The notes below the pieces were generated by a model, which searched no databases, had not been told where the DNA came from, and worked only from the letters and a program-made list of their open reading frames with translations. Both the position numbers and the translations under genes were made by a program. A DNA stretch of 64,000 nt from Byssothecium circinans (Eukaryota > Ascomycota > Dothideomycetes > Pleosporales > Massarinaceae), in NCBI GenBank assembly GCA_010015675.1, contig ML976990.1, forward strand, positions 767,285 to 831,284, in the 5' to 3' direction. Positions 41,716 through 51,943 of the stretch are shown here, piece by piece. The stretch's first letter is position 1; each line of letters opens with the position of its first letter.

Positions 41716-42664
41716 ATGGCCCATACACATACACGATTCCTCTCCTACGCGCTCCTGCTCCTCCTCCTCCCCTTCCTCGGCTCGGCGCTCAAATTCGAAC
41801 TCCACGCCGTGCACCCGCACGAAGCGGCGCGCCACGAACGATGCATAAGGAACTTTGTGGCCAAGGAGCAGTTGGTGGTTGTGACGGCGAATCTCGATGG
41901 GTATAGGGGGGATGGGCAACAGGTTAATATTCATGTGAGTCGGGGGTGTTTTCGTATTCCGTTTATGGGTGCGGAGGTGGACGCGGAGATGTGGACTGGG
42001 GGGTTCGGAATTTAAGTTTGGGAAGGCAGGGCGATATGGTGGAATGGTGTGCGGGGTGGTCATGATGAGGCGTAGAGAATGGTTTGAAGGGTGCAGAGAG
42101 ATGGTTGCTGATCTGATCAAAAAAATAGATCCGCGACGCCATGGGCAACGACTACCACAAACCCAAGGACGTCTATGGCGAGAACAGATACGCATTTACA
42201 TCGCACGCGGACTCGGCGTTTGACGTCTGCTTCGAGAGCGTGATTGTCGGTAGTACGTTTCCCCTTCTCCCCCTCCTCTCGTCTCCCCTTCCACCCACCT
42301 CAACCCCCCGACCCACACAACACTAACGCAACCCGCAGAAGTATCCTCCTCGACCAACCCCACGCGCCACGTCGAACTCGACATCGACATCGGTGCCGAC
42401 GCGAAAGACTGGTCCGCCATCCAGGCCGGCGAGAAGCTCAAGCCCGTCGAAGCGGAGCTGCGCCGCATCGAAGAAGTCGTCGGCGAAATCGTGTCGGAGA
42501 TGGATTATCTGCGCGGTCGCGAGCAGAAGCTTAGGGATACGAATGAGAGTACGAATGAGAGGGTTAAGTGGTTTGCGCTGTGTACTATGGGCATGTTGGT
42601 TGGTCTCGGGGCGTGGCAGGTCGTGTATCTGAGGGCGTATTTTAGGAGTAAGCATTTGATCTAG
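41716..42664 (+). CDS. ERV25: p24-family cargo receptor, Erv25-like
   Basis: Three exons (41716-41934, 42129-42252, 42339-42664) give 222 residues. The donor of the second intron could lie 3 bases upstream, changing one residue. Erv25 is a type I membrane protein of COPII vesicles that helps sort cargo between ER and Golgi in a complex with Emp24. Visible features: signal peptide ([16 protein letters not shown]), GOLD domain with [15 protein letters not shown] and the cysteine pair Cys43 and DVCFES, coiled coil [18 protein letters not shown], one membrane helix ([21 protein letters not shown]), and a short tail AYFRSKHLI with basic/aromatic retrieval signals. Length and order match Erv25 rather than the other p24 members. 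Confidence 0.92.
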
Positions 42665-43074
42665 ACCGTGGCGAGTGGGAGAGAGGGGTTAAGCGGTGGA
42701 GAGGTGGATGGGAGGGTGAGGAGGTGGGCGGTGGCTATGAGGGATATGAAAGGGTCGATGGTGACACTAGGGCGTGTACGAACAGAAACAGGACGGGATA
42801 GAGTATGATGACATGGATTATAGCAAGTTCAAATTCCTTATTCAGCTACGGGGGGGCGAGCATCGCCTCTGCTGTGTCTGTGGCGTTTTGTCTTTGTCGG
42901 AGCGCCGGGAACGGCGTTGTCATGGAGCACGCACATAGATTATTGAAAATCAACCACATCACAACCAACCCCCCAGCCGCAATACCGCAATACCGCCCCT
43001 CTTCCTTCTTTTCCCGTCCGACCCAGCTCAACTCCCAACCCCGACAACCCCCATCCAACTGGCAACCTTCCCCC
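42665..43074. other. Intergenic, no gene seen
   Basis: About 410 bases between convergent genes (ERV25 plus strand, low-complexity orphan minus strand). No gene is supported. Confidence 0.4.
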
Positions 43075-44781
43075 TCACCGAGCACCTTCCGAAACGCGCT
43101 GGAACCGACACACAAGCTCACTCTCACACGCACTCCCCTGCCGCCCGGGGAACGGATTAGCAAACCCCGAGCGTACCGCGTCCGCATAATCAGGCGGCGT
43201 GGAATCCGGCACATACGGCGGAGGCGGAGTGGAAGTCAGCGGGCCGCCTTTGCTTTCTCTTTCTCGGATCGCTTTTCTCCTCCCCGTCTTGACGGCGCGG
43301 AATACGTTTAGGGCGCGTGTGAGACGGCGTCGTGTGCGGGACTGTAGGAGTGGACGGGGCTGGAGGGAAGGAGGGTGGGCTTCTAGGGATGTGGAGCGGG
43401 GTCTTGGTGGTGGTGGTAGTGGGGAAGGGGGAGGGGGAGGGGAGAGGGTTTGGATTCGGGGTGGTTCTTGTGGGCAGGGTTGTATGGGGGTTGGTGCTTG
43501 GAGTCGAGCTCGTTCCCGCGCTCGCACTTCTGCTCGTGCTTCTGCTTGCACTTGTGCTTGTGCTTGCGCTTGTGCCCGTATCAGAGCTCGTTCTTCCGCT
43601 CGTGCCTGTTCTCGTGCTTCTATCCGTGCCAGTTTTTCTCGTCTCGACCGTATCATCACTGGCGTCCAGCCGTCGTGGGATTGCGGGCAGTCATGTATCT
43701 CCGCCCAGTCTTCTTTGCTAAGGTCCCAGAGGATACGTCTGTTCGTCGCTGGACTGCCTTCACTTGTGGCTGCGATGTGGGAACAGACTGTGCATTTTTT
43801 ATTCCCGTTGTAGGACGCTTCGGACCTTGGGTGCGGTGTTGTGGTCGCAGGCGGGATCGGAGAGCGGCAGTTTGTTTCTTGACAGTTGGGAAGGCATGGT
43901 ACACGAAGTCCAGGACCGTGAGTATTGTGTATGGACGGGGTATCGAAGCTTCCGCGATCGATAATGTGGGTTCGACCGAGTACATGAGGTTCTGGTTGCG
44001 GACTGGGAGGTGGATGGGTGGGGGAAGAAGCAACATAGTTGCTGGCTTGGCCATGGTTGTCCTCGTGAAGTGGTCCTTCATTTGATGCACCATCGCACTG
44101 TGGTCGGCTTCCAGGGTCACGACGTGGTTTCGAAGCCGGACGTCCAGCCTTAGCCTTCAACCCCAAACATTCCCTCTTACTTGCGAAGGGCTCCTGTTCC
44201 GACTCTGAGCCCTCGGGCAGATGAATCACATTTCTAATTCTCAAGCCAGCGTTCACATCATATTGGCGAATCTGACGTCCCACGTATAGATTCGGAGGTA
44301 TTGGTGGATAGGAAGGCAGGCTCGTGAGATTCGGATGCATTGCAGCTTCTAATGTTAGGGCAGAGCCGTGTCTTCCCAAGTTTCGACATGGAGGTGGTGG
44401 CATGTAGGAAGTGGAGTGATGGTTGCGGCACTTGCGGCACTGGGCTCGCGCCGATGCCTTCTTATGCAGCCTGCGCCAGTAGTTGTATTGGTATCGCATT
44501 TTCTCCTTTGTCTCTTCCCTGGGTAGAAAATACTCCTCTAGCTCCATGTACGGCAGTGGCTCGTCATCGGGGAAGGCATGGTCGAGATTCCGGAATTGCG
44601 CAAAGTCTCTCTCGATCTGTTCGCGGTTTTTGCAGAAGTTGTTGAATTCGTAGCGGAAGGTATTCTTTTTGGGGGCCGGCTTGGTGGAAGGGTTGGTTCG
44701 TCGTGATGTGGTTTTCGAAGTGTTGTTTCGTGTTGTGGCTCTCTTTCGTGACGATCGACGGCGCCAGAATCGAAAGGGCAT
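43075..44781 (-). CDS. Low-complexity orphan protein of 568 residues
   Basis: A single frame of 568 residues with no intron. The N-terminus is very basic (RRRSSRKRATTRNN), and a YMELEEYFLPREE helix follows. A region near residues 105-125 has Cys/His (QCRKCRNHHS). The middle is Pro/Ser/His-rich. Near residues 400-430 there is an alanine-glutamine/arginine repeat (AQAQAQAQVQAEARAEVRA, REREQ type) with near-perfect coding repetition in the DNA (about 43,540-43,640), which also creates false open frames on the other strand. The C-terminus is Pro-rich. Unknown function. It may be a fast-evolving, lineage-specific gene, and the frame is long enough to be credible. Confidence 0.55.
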   Translation of the reverse strand: MPFRFWRRRSSRKRATTRNNTSKTTSRRTNPSTKPAPKKNTFRYEFNNFCKNREQIERDFAQFRNLDHAFPDDEPLPYMELEEYFLPREETKEKMRYQYNYWRRLHKKASARAQCRKCRNHHSTSYMPPPPCRNLGRHGSALTLEAAMHPNLTSLPSYPPIPPNLYVGRQIRQYDVNAGLRIRNVIHLPEGSESEQEPFASKRECLGLKAKAGRPASKPRRDPGSRPQCDGASNEGPLHEDNHGQASNYVASSPTHPPPSPQPEPHVLGRTHIIDRGSFDTPSIHNTHGPGLRVPCLPNCQETNCRSPIPPATTTPHPRSEASYNGNKKCTVCSHIAATSEGSPATNRRILWDLSKEDWAEIHDCPQSHDGWTPVMIRSRREKLARIEAREQARAEERALIRAQAQAQAQVQAEARAEVRARERARLQAPTPIQPCPQEPPRIQTLSPPPPPSPLPPPPRPRSTSLEAHPPSLQPRPLLQSRTRRRLTRALNVFRAVKTGRRKAIRERESKGGPLTSTPPPPYVPDSTPPDYADAVRSGFANPFPGRQGSACESELVCRFQRVSEGAR

Positions 44782-45002
44782 CAGGGTGATAGGAGGCGGA
44801 TAGCAATAGTCGAAGAAAGAATAGATCTAGGTCATCAGTAGGTGTGATAGAAGTAGTCGCATATACCGAAAGTAGGGTACAGAGACAACGCAATCTGACG
44901 TCCGAGGTAGGGTAGTAGAATAATCGTGGCTTCCGAGCCAATATAGCTTGAAAGAAGGCACGAGGCAGCAACTCCCTCAACTCCAGATCGGTCCATCTCA
45001 CC

Positions 45003-46513
45003 TCAAAAAGCCTCCCCAATGCCATCGACGAATATCTTCTCCTTCAACTCTCCCACTTTGGCCGCCACCTCCTGCACACCCCGAGTGTCCAAGATTCCAG
45101 TCTCAGTGATGTATGCGTCCACGAACCGTGACCCAACCCACTCAAACCACTCACCGAAAACATCCACGTCGTACTTCTCGAGATCCCTTCGCGTCTTGTC
45201 ATTCCATGCAGTCATCACCTCACTCTTCGGATGCAGTTCCGCCTCGCCATGCTGGACACCTGGCGCAACAATCTTGTCCGCATCACTGACAACGACTACG
45301 AGTCCACCATTCAACACCTTGGTCGAAACAGCAGCAGCCAACGATCCGATCTTATTGCTCACATCGCCCGTCGCTGAAATTCGATCAGCGCCGAGTAGAA
45401 CAAAATGCGCATCTGTTGCAGCCGCTCCGACCGCGCAGTCAGGTAGAACATGCATCTTCAGCCTCGCTTTCTGTTCCGAAGGTGCGGAGGTGAGGATCTG
45501 GGATGCCATATCTGCGCCTTCGAAGCGGGGGCGTGATTCCAGAATGGAGAGTTTGAGACGCAAAGTGGGGAGGGAGGTGAGAAGCGTGTGGATGCAGAGG
45601 CGAATTGTGCTGCTGTTGCTTAGGGTGAGAACGGTGAGGGGACGGTCTATCGTGCCGACGTCTGGTGTCTAGAAGGATATCAGGTCAGTCAACTGTCCCC
45701 ATATTAACAAAGACAAAGGGCCCGCAATGATACCTCATGCAAGTAGCCCTCAACCCACGCCACAAACTCTACTGACAGCGCCATTACATCGTCCTTTCTC
45801 GTTTCTACCATCCTCCTTATCGCTTTCTCCGCGGTTTCCGCCAACCCTGTGACGTCTAATTCACCCTTCTCTTCGTCGTCATCCCACGATTGCGCAATAT
45901 CATTCAGAGCACGCAGTAAACATGAAGTAATCGCCGCACTCATACTAGGCCGTGCCTCGCTTAGTGACCGTGCTGCATGTACCATCATCTTCCACAGCTC
46001 ATCCCTTCGAGTAGCCGAAGTTGCGGAAAAGGCGATGAGATGAGCCATCGATTCAAGCGCCGAATCGGCCATCTGTCGGGCGCCGGATGAGAAGTCGTCT
46101 TTGAGTTCATCGCATGCTTCCGCCAGCTTGGAATGGAAGTCGGCATTGTCGAAGACGGATTGACGTTCTTGGTCTTGCACCGAACCCGGTAGCTGCAACT
46201 CCGAAGAGCTGACTATAGCCTGAACACTGCCTCTCGCCCAATTAGCTCCTGGAACAGATGGAGAAGACGACCCCTGACGTTGGAGGCTCAAAGTTGGGGA
46301 GGAAAAGCCGCCCAGTTTGACAAATCGACCGAGCCTTTTCTTCTTACTCTCCTTTGATGCCGATGAGTTGGAGCTTTCAGTGCTAGAGGTGATGGAAGGA
46401 GGGGCTAGATTTCTCGAGAAATTGGGGAACTTGAGCTTGGTGGTTGATGTGGAAGGAGAGGAATCGGAGGGGGGCTGGGGAAAGTATGTGTAAGGCTTGT
46501 AGAAGGGATGCAT
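45003..46513 (-). CDS. eIF2B alpha/beta/delta-family (IF-2B domain) protein
   Basis: Two exons (46513-45734, 45668-45003) give 481 residues. The 65-nt intron joins YLHE to TPDVGT. The first 150 residues are Ser/Pro-rich and disordered (HPFYKPYTYFPQPPSD; a polar basic KESKKKRLGRF). A helical domain follows (ASALESMAHLIAF etc.) and then the Rossmann-like IF-2B fold with ILTLSNSSTI, ESRPRFEGADMA, GADRISATGDVSNKIGSL and PDAD/DADKIVAPG. This family contains eIF2B regulatory subunits (guanine exchange for translation initiation), MtnA-type isomerases and ribose-phosphate isomerases. The GADRI..GDVSNKIG block fits all three. The long N-terminal extension and modest similarity argue against a plain eIF2B alpha. 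Exact role unknown. Confidence 0.75.
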
Positions 46514-48590
46514 GATGGATGGATGGATGGATGGATGAACGAAGCAAGATGGACGAATTTGAAGATATCGCGTCCTACCTTTTGGGGAGGAGTGGAATGT
46601 GGAGAGAAGAGAACGAGTGATTAGGATCCGAAATTAGCATCTGCCAACGAAAGACGCCAACATAACCAACGTGGTATGGGTAAGTGAGAGCGAAGCAACA
46701 GAGGTCAAACGGTACCGAGCCAATAAGAGCAAAAAGTCAACATACCTCTCTTCGCCATTCGCCATCATGAGCCAATTCAAACGCCTCTCACTATCTGTCC
46801 CACTCCAAGTGATCGCGAGCAAGGGTGTCGCTTCCACTTACAAGACTGCACCTCGTCTATCGCTCATGTACGAATTCACGCCAGCTCGAGAGCTCAACAA
46901 TCGCACACGCGCGTGCGCCGCACAGTATCCGCAATGACGTTTCACCGTGAACGGTAAAAAGGTGTGAAATAGGGCCGTTTGAGGAAAATTAACGATTTTT
47001 ATACAGATTCTTACTCTGTGTGTCTTTGGGCTTCTTTTGCATTTGAGTGCGTGAGGTAATGGAAGGGTAACTGGAGTTACTCCAGATGTCGGAATCAAAC
47101 AATCAAATTGCTTGTGACGTAAGCCATCACGTGGCCATCCACCGGGTCACCCCCCATTCCTATTCAACTGCCTCGCGACGAAGCAGATATTGCCCTTCTC
47201 AACTCTGCTACCATCGGAAGATCAGATCCAGAGTGCATGCTAGGTTGCACATGCGTTCGACGTTCACCGATCGTCGCTGCGGGACCGACGCGCCGGAGTC
47301 CTCTCAAGACGCGATTGCGACCCCAAACCAAAGCGGCTTACTAAGCTAGAAGAGGAGGTGAATCCGTATTCGATCACTCGCGCTCTCTGTAAGTGTGGTG
47401 CGAGAAATGACGAATTAAGCTGCACCTTGAGCGCGGTGCTGAGCAGGTTGGCAAAGCAGTGGCATGGAGACTCCATCAACCAGACTCCTGGCTTTTGTGC
47501 AACACGCGATTCGAGCGACCTTACGAACGAGGATCCTAAGGTTCTTCAGGCTTAGTCCGAGCTTTGTAGCGTGCATGAATTAGGCTACCAACAGCATCTG
47601 CGATGAGAATGCTCACAACTTTGACAAAGCTGGCTTTCTGATGGGCGAAGTGGTAGCGTGAGGATGGTTGACTTGCGGCGAGCCGTTGCAGCCGGGTGCG
47701 CCGCGAGAGAGGAGGTCCCGGTTGACAGACGCGCCCGCATGGCAAGACATTGGGCTTGAAGAAAAGGTGGATGGTTGAACGGGTGAATGAAGAATGCAGG
47801 GGTGGCTGAAGTAGGGGAAATTCGAAGAGGGTGCTGTTTGTGGATAGAGAGCTGGATCCGTGGAAAGAAGCAGGCCTTAATGCGACAACGAGGGCGGGTG
47901 GCTTGATGGGAGTTTGGAGGGTGTGATGGTGTTGGCGATGCAAGGCGAAGGAAGAGACTTGCGAAGATTTCCAAGGTTGAAAACATTCGTGCGCACTCTG
48001 ATCTGGTGGTAATGTAAAGTTAAAGCGCCCCGCATCTGCAACCTATGGTCCCAGCAAGCTAATATTCCGACATAGCATCATCACTTTTTCGTCTTCAATA
48101 AAATTAAACCTGAGAGAACCCCACGAGGTGGTTGTGGGGTTGGATATCAACAAACCGTTCCTCGTCGCGTCGCACCACCTGCATCCCCTCCTCCGATCTG
48201 AAATGTAAATGTATCACACGACCACACGACTGCAAATTCCATGGTCGAGAAATATCATCACTTACGAAGCAGTATTATCAAACTCCATATTGACTGATCT
48301 CATCGATCACCCCGTAAGCATTTCAATTCATGATCTCAAACTTCGACTTGCGCCCCATAAACCTGCAAAACCTCTCCCGCCCCAACACAGAGTGCCACCC
48401 TCAAACCAACGCCGATTTCCCTCTGCGTCGCAAGCAAGTCTATTCGCCACAAATCACAGTCCCCACCCAAAAGGAAAAAGAGAACGAAACACGAACAGCA
48501 TCCCAGGCCCGATAACCCAATCCCCCCCGGGTGGAAAGGGAACTCAATACAAAATTCCGAGCACAAAAACAATGACACACAACATCCAAG
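46514..48590. other. Long intergenic, no gene seen
   Basis: About 2.1 kb. It begins with an ATGG tetranucleotide microsatellite just 5' of the IF-2B start. Frames of about 130 codons at 47,536-47,986 (minus) are Ser/Pro-biased and I cannot support them as genes. Confidence 0.4.
46515..46537. repeat. ATGG tetranucleotide microsatellite
   Basis: About five and a half tandem copies of atgg immediately upstream of the IF-2B start codon (46513). Confidence 0.85.
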
Positions 48591-49769
48591 CTAATAATCG
48601 TCCGACGGGGGTGGAGGATCGACGTTCCATGTTATATCGTAATGATGATGGGAGTTGTATTCGTGCTTGATGAAAAGGTCAAGCAATTTGGAGGCCTTCT
48701 TCGATTCCGGTTTTTTCGCCTCCTTTATCTGTTTCCGAGTGGTCTCGATGAGGCGTTGAGTCCACAAAAAAGTGTCTTTACTTCTTTGATCGAAGTGAAG
48801 CCGCAGCCAGTCCTTGAAATGATCCGCGAATTTGAAGCCAGGCTTTGACAGCTCGATATTTTTTTCTGCGACTCGGCCGTCGATGCTGCAGAACTCTTTA
48901 AGCAGGTAAAATTGCGTGTGTTCCCACTGCTTCTTGACCTCGTGATGGTTTATTAGTGCTGCTGCGGTGCTGACCAGGTGAAGCTGTCTGATCTTGTGCA
49001 TCGGGGAACCTCGGGTACGTGCGCGTTGTTCGAGATTCCCTTTTTTCATTATCCATGCTTTTGCGATGTTGAGTTCCTCAGACATGCCCACAAATTGCGC
49101 CGTGTTTGGTTGTCCGGGGTCAGTACGAATCTGAGGCATCCGGTTGTATAACTCCTGCAGGGGATGGGGTTTACTGCGCGCATTGGGCTGGAAAAAGGCC
49201 TTCCCGAAGTCTTCATCGGTCAGTTCCTTCGGCGAACCATCCGCACAGGGCAAGAAACTCTCAAAAAACACCACCATCATATTCAGTTCCCACACATGAT
49301 CAACACTGAGCGTATCCGACTTATCCTGAAACTTTGGATACTCCCCCTCAAAGTCGATATTGTCGTTGTCAATTTTTTCGAAACCAGGTCCTTTGTCGAG
49401 ATCCGGCGCTAATATGAACCATCGTGGAATTGCGAGAATTTCCTTATGAAGTTTATCTTTGTTTTCCTTCCACGTCGATGGTGTATAATGCGTCCAGAGG
49501 GTGAGGCCGCCCCCCAGCCTAGCATTAATTTTGCAGGTACCAAATTGTTTGGGTATTTTGTTTTCCAATTTCTTCTTATTTTTCCTCTTATTTTTCTTCT
49601 TATTTTTCTTCGCAGATTGCTGATTTTGGGTGTTCGTTCTCGCTGGTGTTTCTTTTTCGCATTTGGGGTTATCGTCATTGTGAAGGCGATTGTCGGTCGT
49701 TGATGGCGCAACAACTTTGCCCATGCGAGGCATGCTGAGAGACATGAATCGGCGGTTTTGAGGTGTCAA
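48591..49769 (-). CDS. Hypothetical protein of 392 residues
   Basis: A single-exon frame. After a short N-terminus it has a lysine/asparagine-rich stretch (KKNKKKNKRKNKKK, about residues 55-70), which looks like a nuclear-localisation signal or a slippage-prone tract. The remainder is globular and acidic: TCKINARLGGGLTLWTHYTP, PRWFILAPDLDKGPGFEKI, YPKFQDKSDTLSVDHVWEL. A helical C-terminal half follows (LRLHFDQRSKDTFLWTQRL, KASKLLDLFIKHEY) and ends in Pro-rich DPPPPSDDY. No membrane segment or signal peptide. I do not recognise it; it may be lineage-restricted. Confidence 0.6.
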   Translation of the reverse strand: MTPQNRRFMSLSMPRMGKVVAPSTTDNRLHNDDNPKCEKETPARTNTQNQQSAKKNKKKNKRKNKKKLENKIPKQFGTCKINARLGGGLTLWTHYTPSTWKENKDKLHKEILAIPRWFILAPDLDKGPGFEKIDNDNIDFEGEYPKFQDKSDTLSVDHVWELNMMVVFFESFLPCADGSPKELTDEDFGKAFFQPNARSKPHPLQELYNRMPQIRTDPGQPNTAQFVGMSEELNIAKAWIMKKGNLEQRARTRGSPMHKIRQLHLVSTAAALINHHEVKKQWEHTQFYLLKEFCSIDGRVAEKNIELSKPGFKFADHFKDWLRLHFDQRSKDTFLWTQRLIETTRKQIKEAKKPESKKASKLLDLFIKHEYNSHHHYDITWNVDPPPPSDDY

Positions 49770-50507
49770 GGACTAAGCAGTCCTCCGGGGTAGATGTTGG
49801 GTGCGTTCTCGAAGCGGTAAGGATGAGTTTGTATGATGGGAGGTTGATGTGCGGAGGTTGATTTCTGGAAGATTATGTTTGAAGGAAAACCACTTGACTG
49901 AGCGCTTTTTGTATGAGACTTGGAGGTGTGCAAAACTATCTTATTTGGCGATAATCTACATAAGGCTTGGACATAAGGCGCCGTGGAGTGCGCAAACAAT
50001 GTCTTACGTTGAGCAATCAATTATGTTTGAACAAAGGACGAGTGGCCTTGGAATCTCCAAGCTTTGCGACGTCTAGTCACAAACATTGTGGCATGGAAGG
50101 CTCTCGTTCATGCGACCGAATTTGTAGACCAAGTGTTGTGCTGCTGCGAACTGTGTCAGCTAGCAGGAAAGCCCAAGTCTGACACAGGGCTTCTGCTCAG
50201 CCATACTCAGCCATGGGATGTTCTTAACGAGCTCGCAACTGTTCGAATCTCGCGTTGTTCTGTTAAGCCCATGCAGCGAATTATTCTGGAGGAAAATAAA
50301 GGCGGTCAAAAAAAAAAGCCGGATCCAGACTTCATCTTCAACGAGGATAACGTTAATTATTCGAGGAAATTACCTAACTGAACGATCCAAAGCATTCAAA
50401 AGAAATTAAGCATGACTATTGCAGTTCCACCAAGAAGTACTTTTGGCAACACTGTGGGTCAGGGTGGGACCAAGTGTGTATTTCGTCGTAGAACGCAAAG
50501 TTCAATC
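49770..50507. other. Intergenic, no gene seen
   Basis: About 740 bases with no supported frame; 3' side of the F-box gene and upstream of the 392-residue gene. Confidence 0.4.
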
Positions 50508-51943
50508 CTACAAGGCCTCGGTCATCCCGCCTGTCATCTCAATTCGGTCTCGGTATGCCTTCTGAGGCATGCCCCAAACGTCCTGCCAATGCACATTTCG
50601 GTCTCTCTCCACCGGGATAGGATTTGGGTTGATCTCCTGCGCCAGCCCTTCGGCGATCATCCAAATTCTGCAACGATTCCAAATGGGCATTGGCAAGTTT
50701 CTCAGTGGATTCGAATCAGATGGGTCTCCGTTTAGGGCTTCAAGGACTCTACTTTTATTCGAAAAGAGGCTGAAGAGCCCCCCCCAATCCCATTCAAGCC
50801 CCACATCGTTATCATCTGTGCAGCGCACGTTCGGGCACTGCTTCGGGTCCAGAGGCGGAAGATATGGCACAGCAGTTCCATCAATCATATGTTTCCTCCA
50901 GAAAGCCTGGTCAAGTGGTATGTTGTATTCAAGGAGTTTCGAGCAGCTTCGCAATGCGATCTTCTGTGGGAAAGACATGTCGGCCACGACCATGTCCAAA
51001 AGTTCAGCTGGTAGCGCCTCGAGTCCACTTTTCTGAGCTGTAGATTTCGTGCCAATGTCCGTTGCTGCTAAAAGGTCCGCAATTCCTTCTACTTCGTGCT
51101 TCTTGGATTTTTGGAGGAATCCCATTATCACGGAAGTGGCTTCCGGTAACACGTCAGGGTCTGACAGGTCAGGGTCGACCAGAAACCTCTCTCGTATGTA
51201 GTAGCTTGACGTATCCTCCCAAGCTACCCAGGCTTCTATTGCACCGTAGTAATCAGAGTTCCATTGGATACCGAAATGATTGTGTTTGTCGATACTCGCA
51301 TGTACCAGGGTTGCGTAGAGTTCGCGCAAGTTGCATGGGCCAGGCTTGATAACTGGAGATCCTCTTGGACACGAGGAACGAACTCTCATCACCTCCTTTA
51401 CAATGTCTAAACATTTTTCATGAAGACCGAAGAGCATGTGGCCCTGTTCATTTGGCCAGAAAATCTGTGTGTACTCCCTAAACTTTGTCTTATACGTAAC
51501 GTCTTTCAAACGGATCCAAGGTCCGCATGAATCAGTACTGCCATAGGGATCCACGTACTCTTCGAAAAACTCGGGCTCCTCGTCAATAGGAAGTCGCGGC
51601 CTCCCCGGCGGATGGTCCTCAGGTTCATCACCCTCCTTGGATTCAAGAAAGTGCGGGGGCATTTCAAATGTAGGCAGCGTGCTTCTATAGCCGAAAACAA
51701 GGAGGTCATCCATCCACTAATAAAGCAGTCAGTAAATGGACATAGAACTTAGTAAAGCTTACTTACCCAGAATCGTTCTGGATAGTCCTGGGGGTCGACA
51801 TAATTTGGGTAATTGTTGACTGCATCAGCCACCGCGCCAACATTCATACAAAATGGTATACCGCAGATACAGCAGTACTGTCCAACATACTCCGGTGAAT
51901 GGTCTTCGAAGATTTCGCGGGAATGACCGCCATTGTTCGCCAT
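50508..51943 (-). CDS. F-box-like protein with N-terminal cysteine motif
   Basis: Two exons (51943-51767, 51716-50508) give 461 residues. The 50-nt intron joins ERFW to WMDDL. The start at 51943 (MANNGGHSREIFEDHSPEY) is chosen because the upstream in-frame ATG adds an unlikely 51-residue leader. Near the N-terminus is YCCICGIPFC, a Cys cluster. Around residue 300 is LEALPAELLDMVVADMSFPQKIALRSCSKLL, an F-box-like motif that binds Skp1 in SCF ubiquitin ligases. The rest resembles the large family of fungal F-box orphans with a WRKHMIDG element after the motif. Partner and target unknown. Confidence 0.75.

Noticed and set aside
43199..44085. Plus-strand frames of up to 211 codons inside the low-complexity gene
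   Set aside because: They arise from the repetitive GC-rich coding on the minus strand and have Cys/Trp/Arg-biased nonsense composition.
47536..47986. Two overlapping 130-codon minus-strand frames
   Set aside because: Ser/Pro-biased composition, no motif and two competing frames.
50235..50250. tRNA-like gttcgaatct words (also at 53701)
   Set aside because: No acceptor stem or paired arms could be drawn around them.
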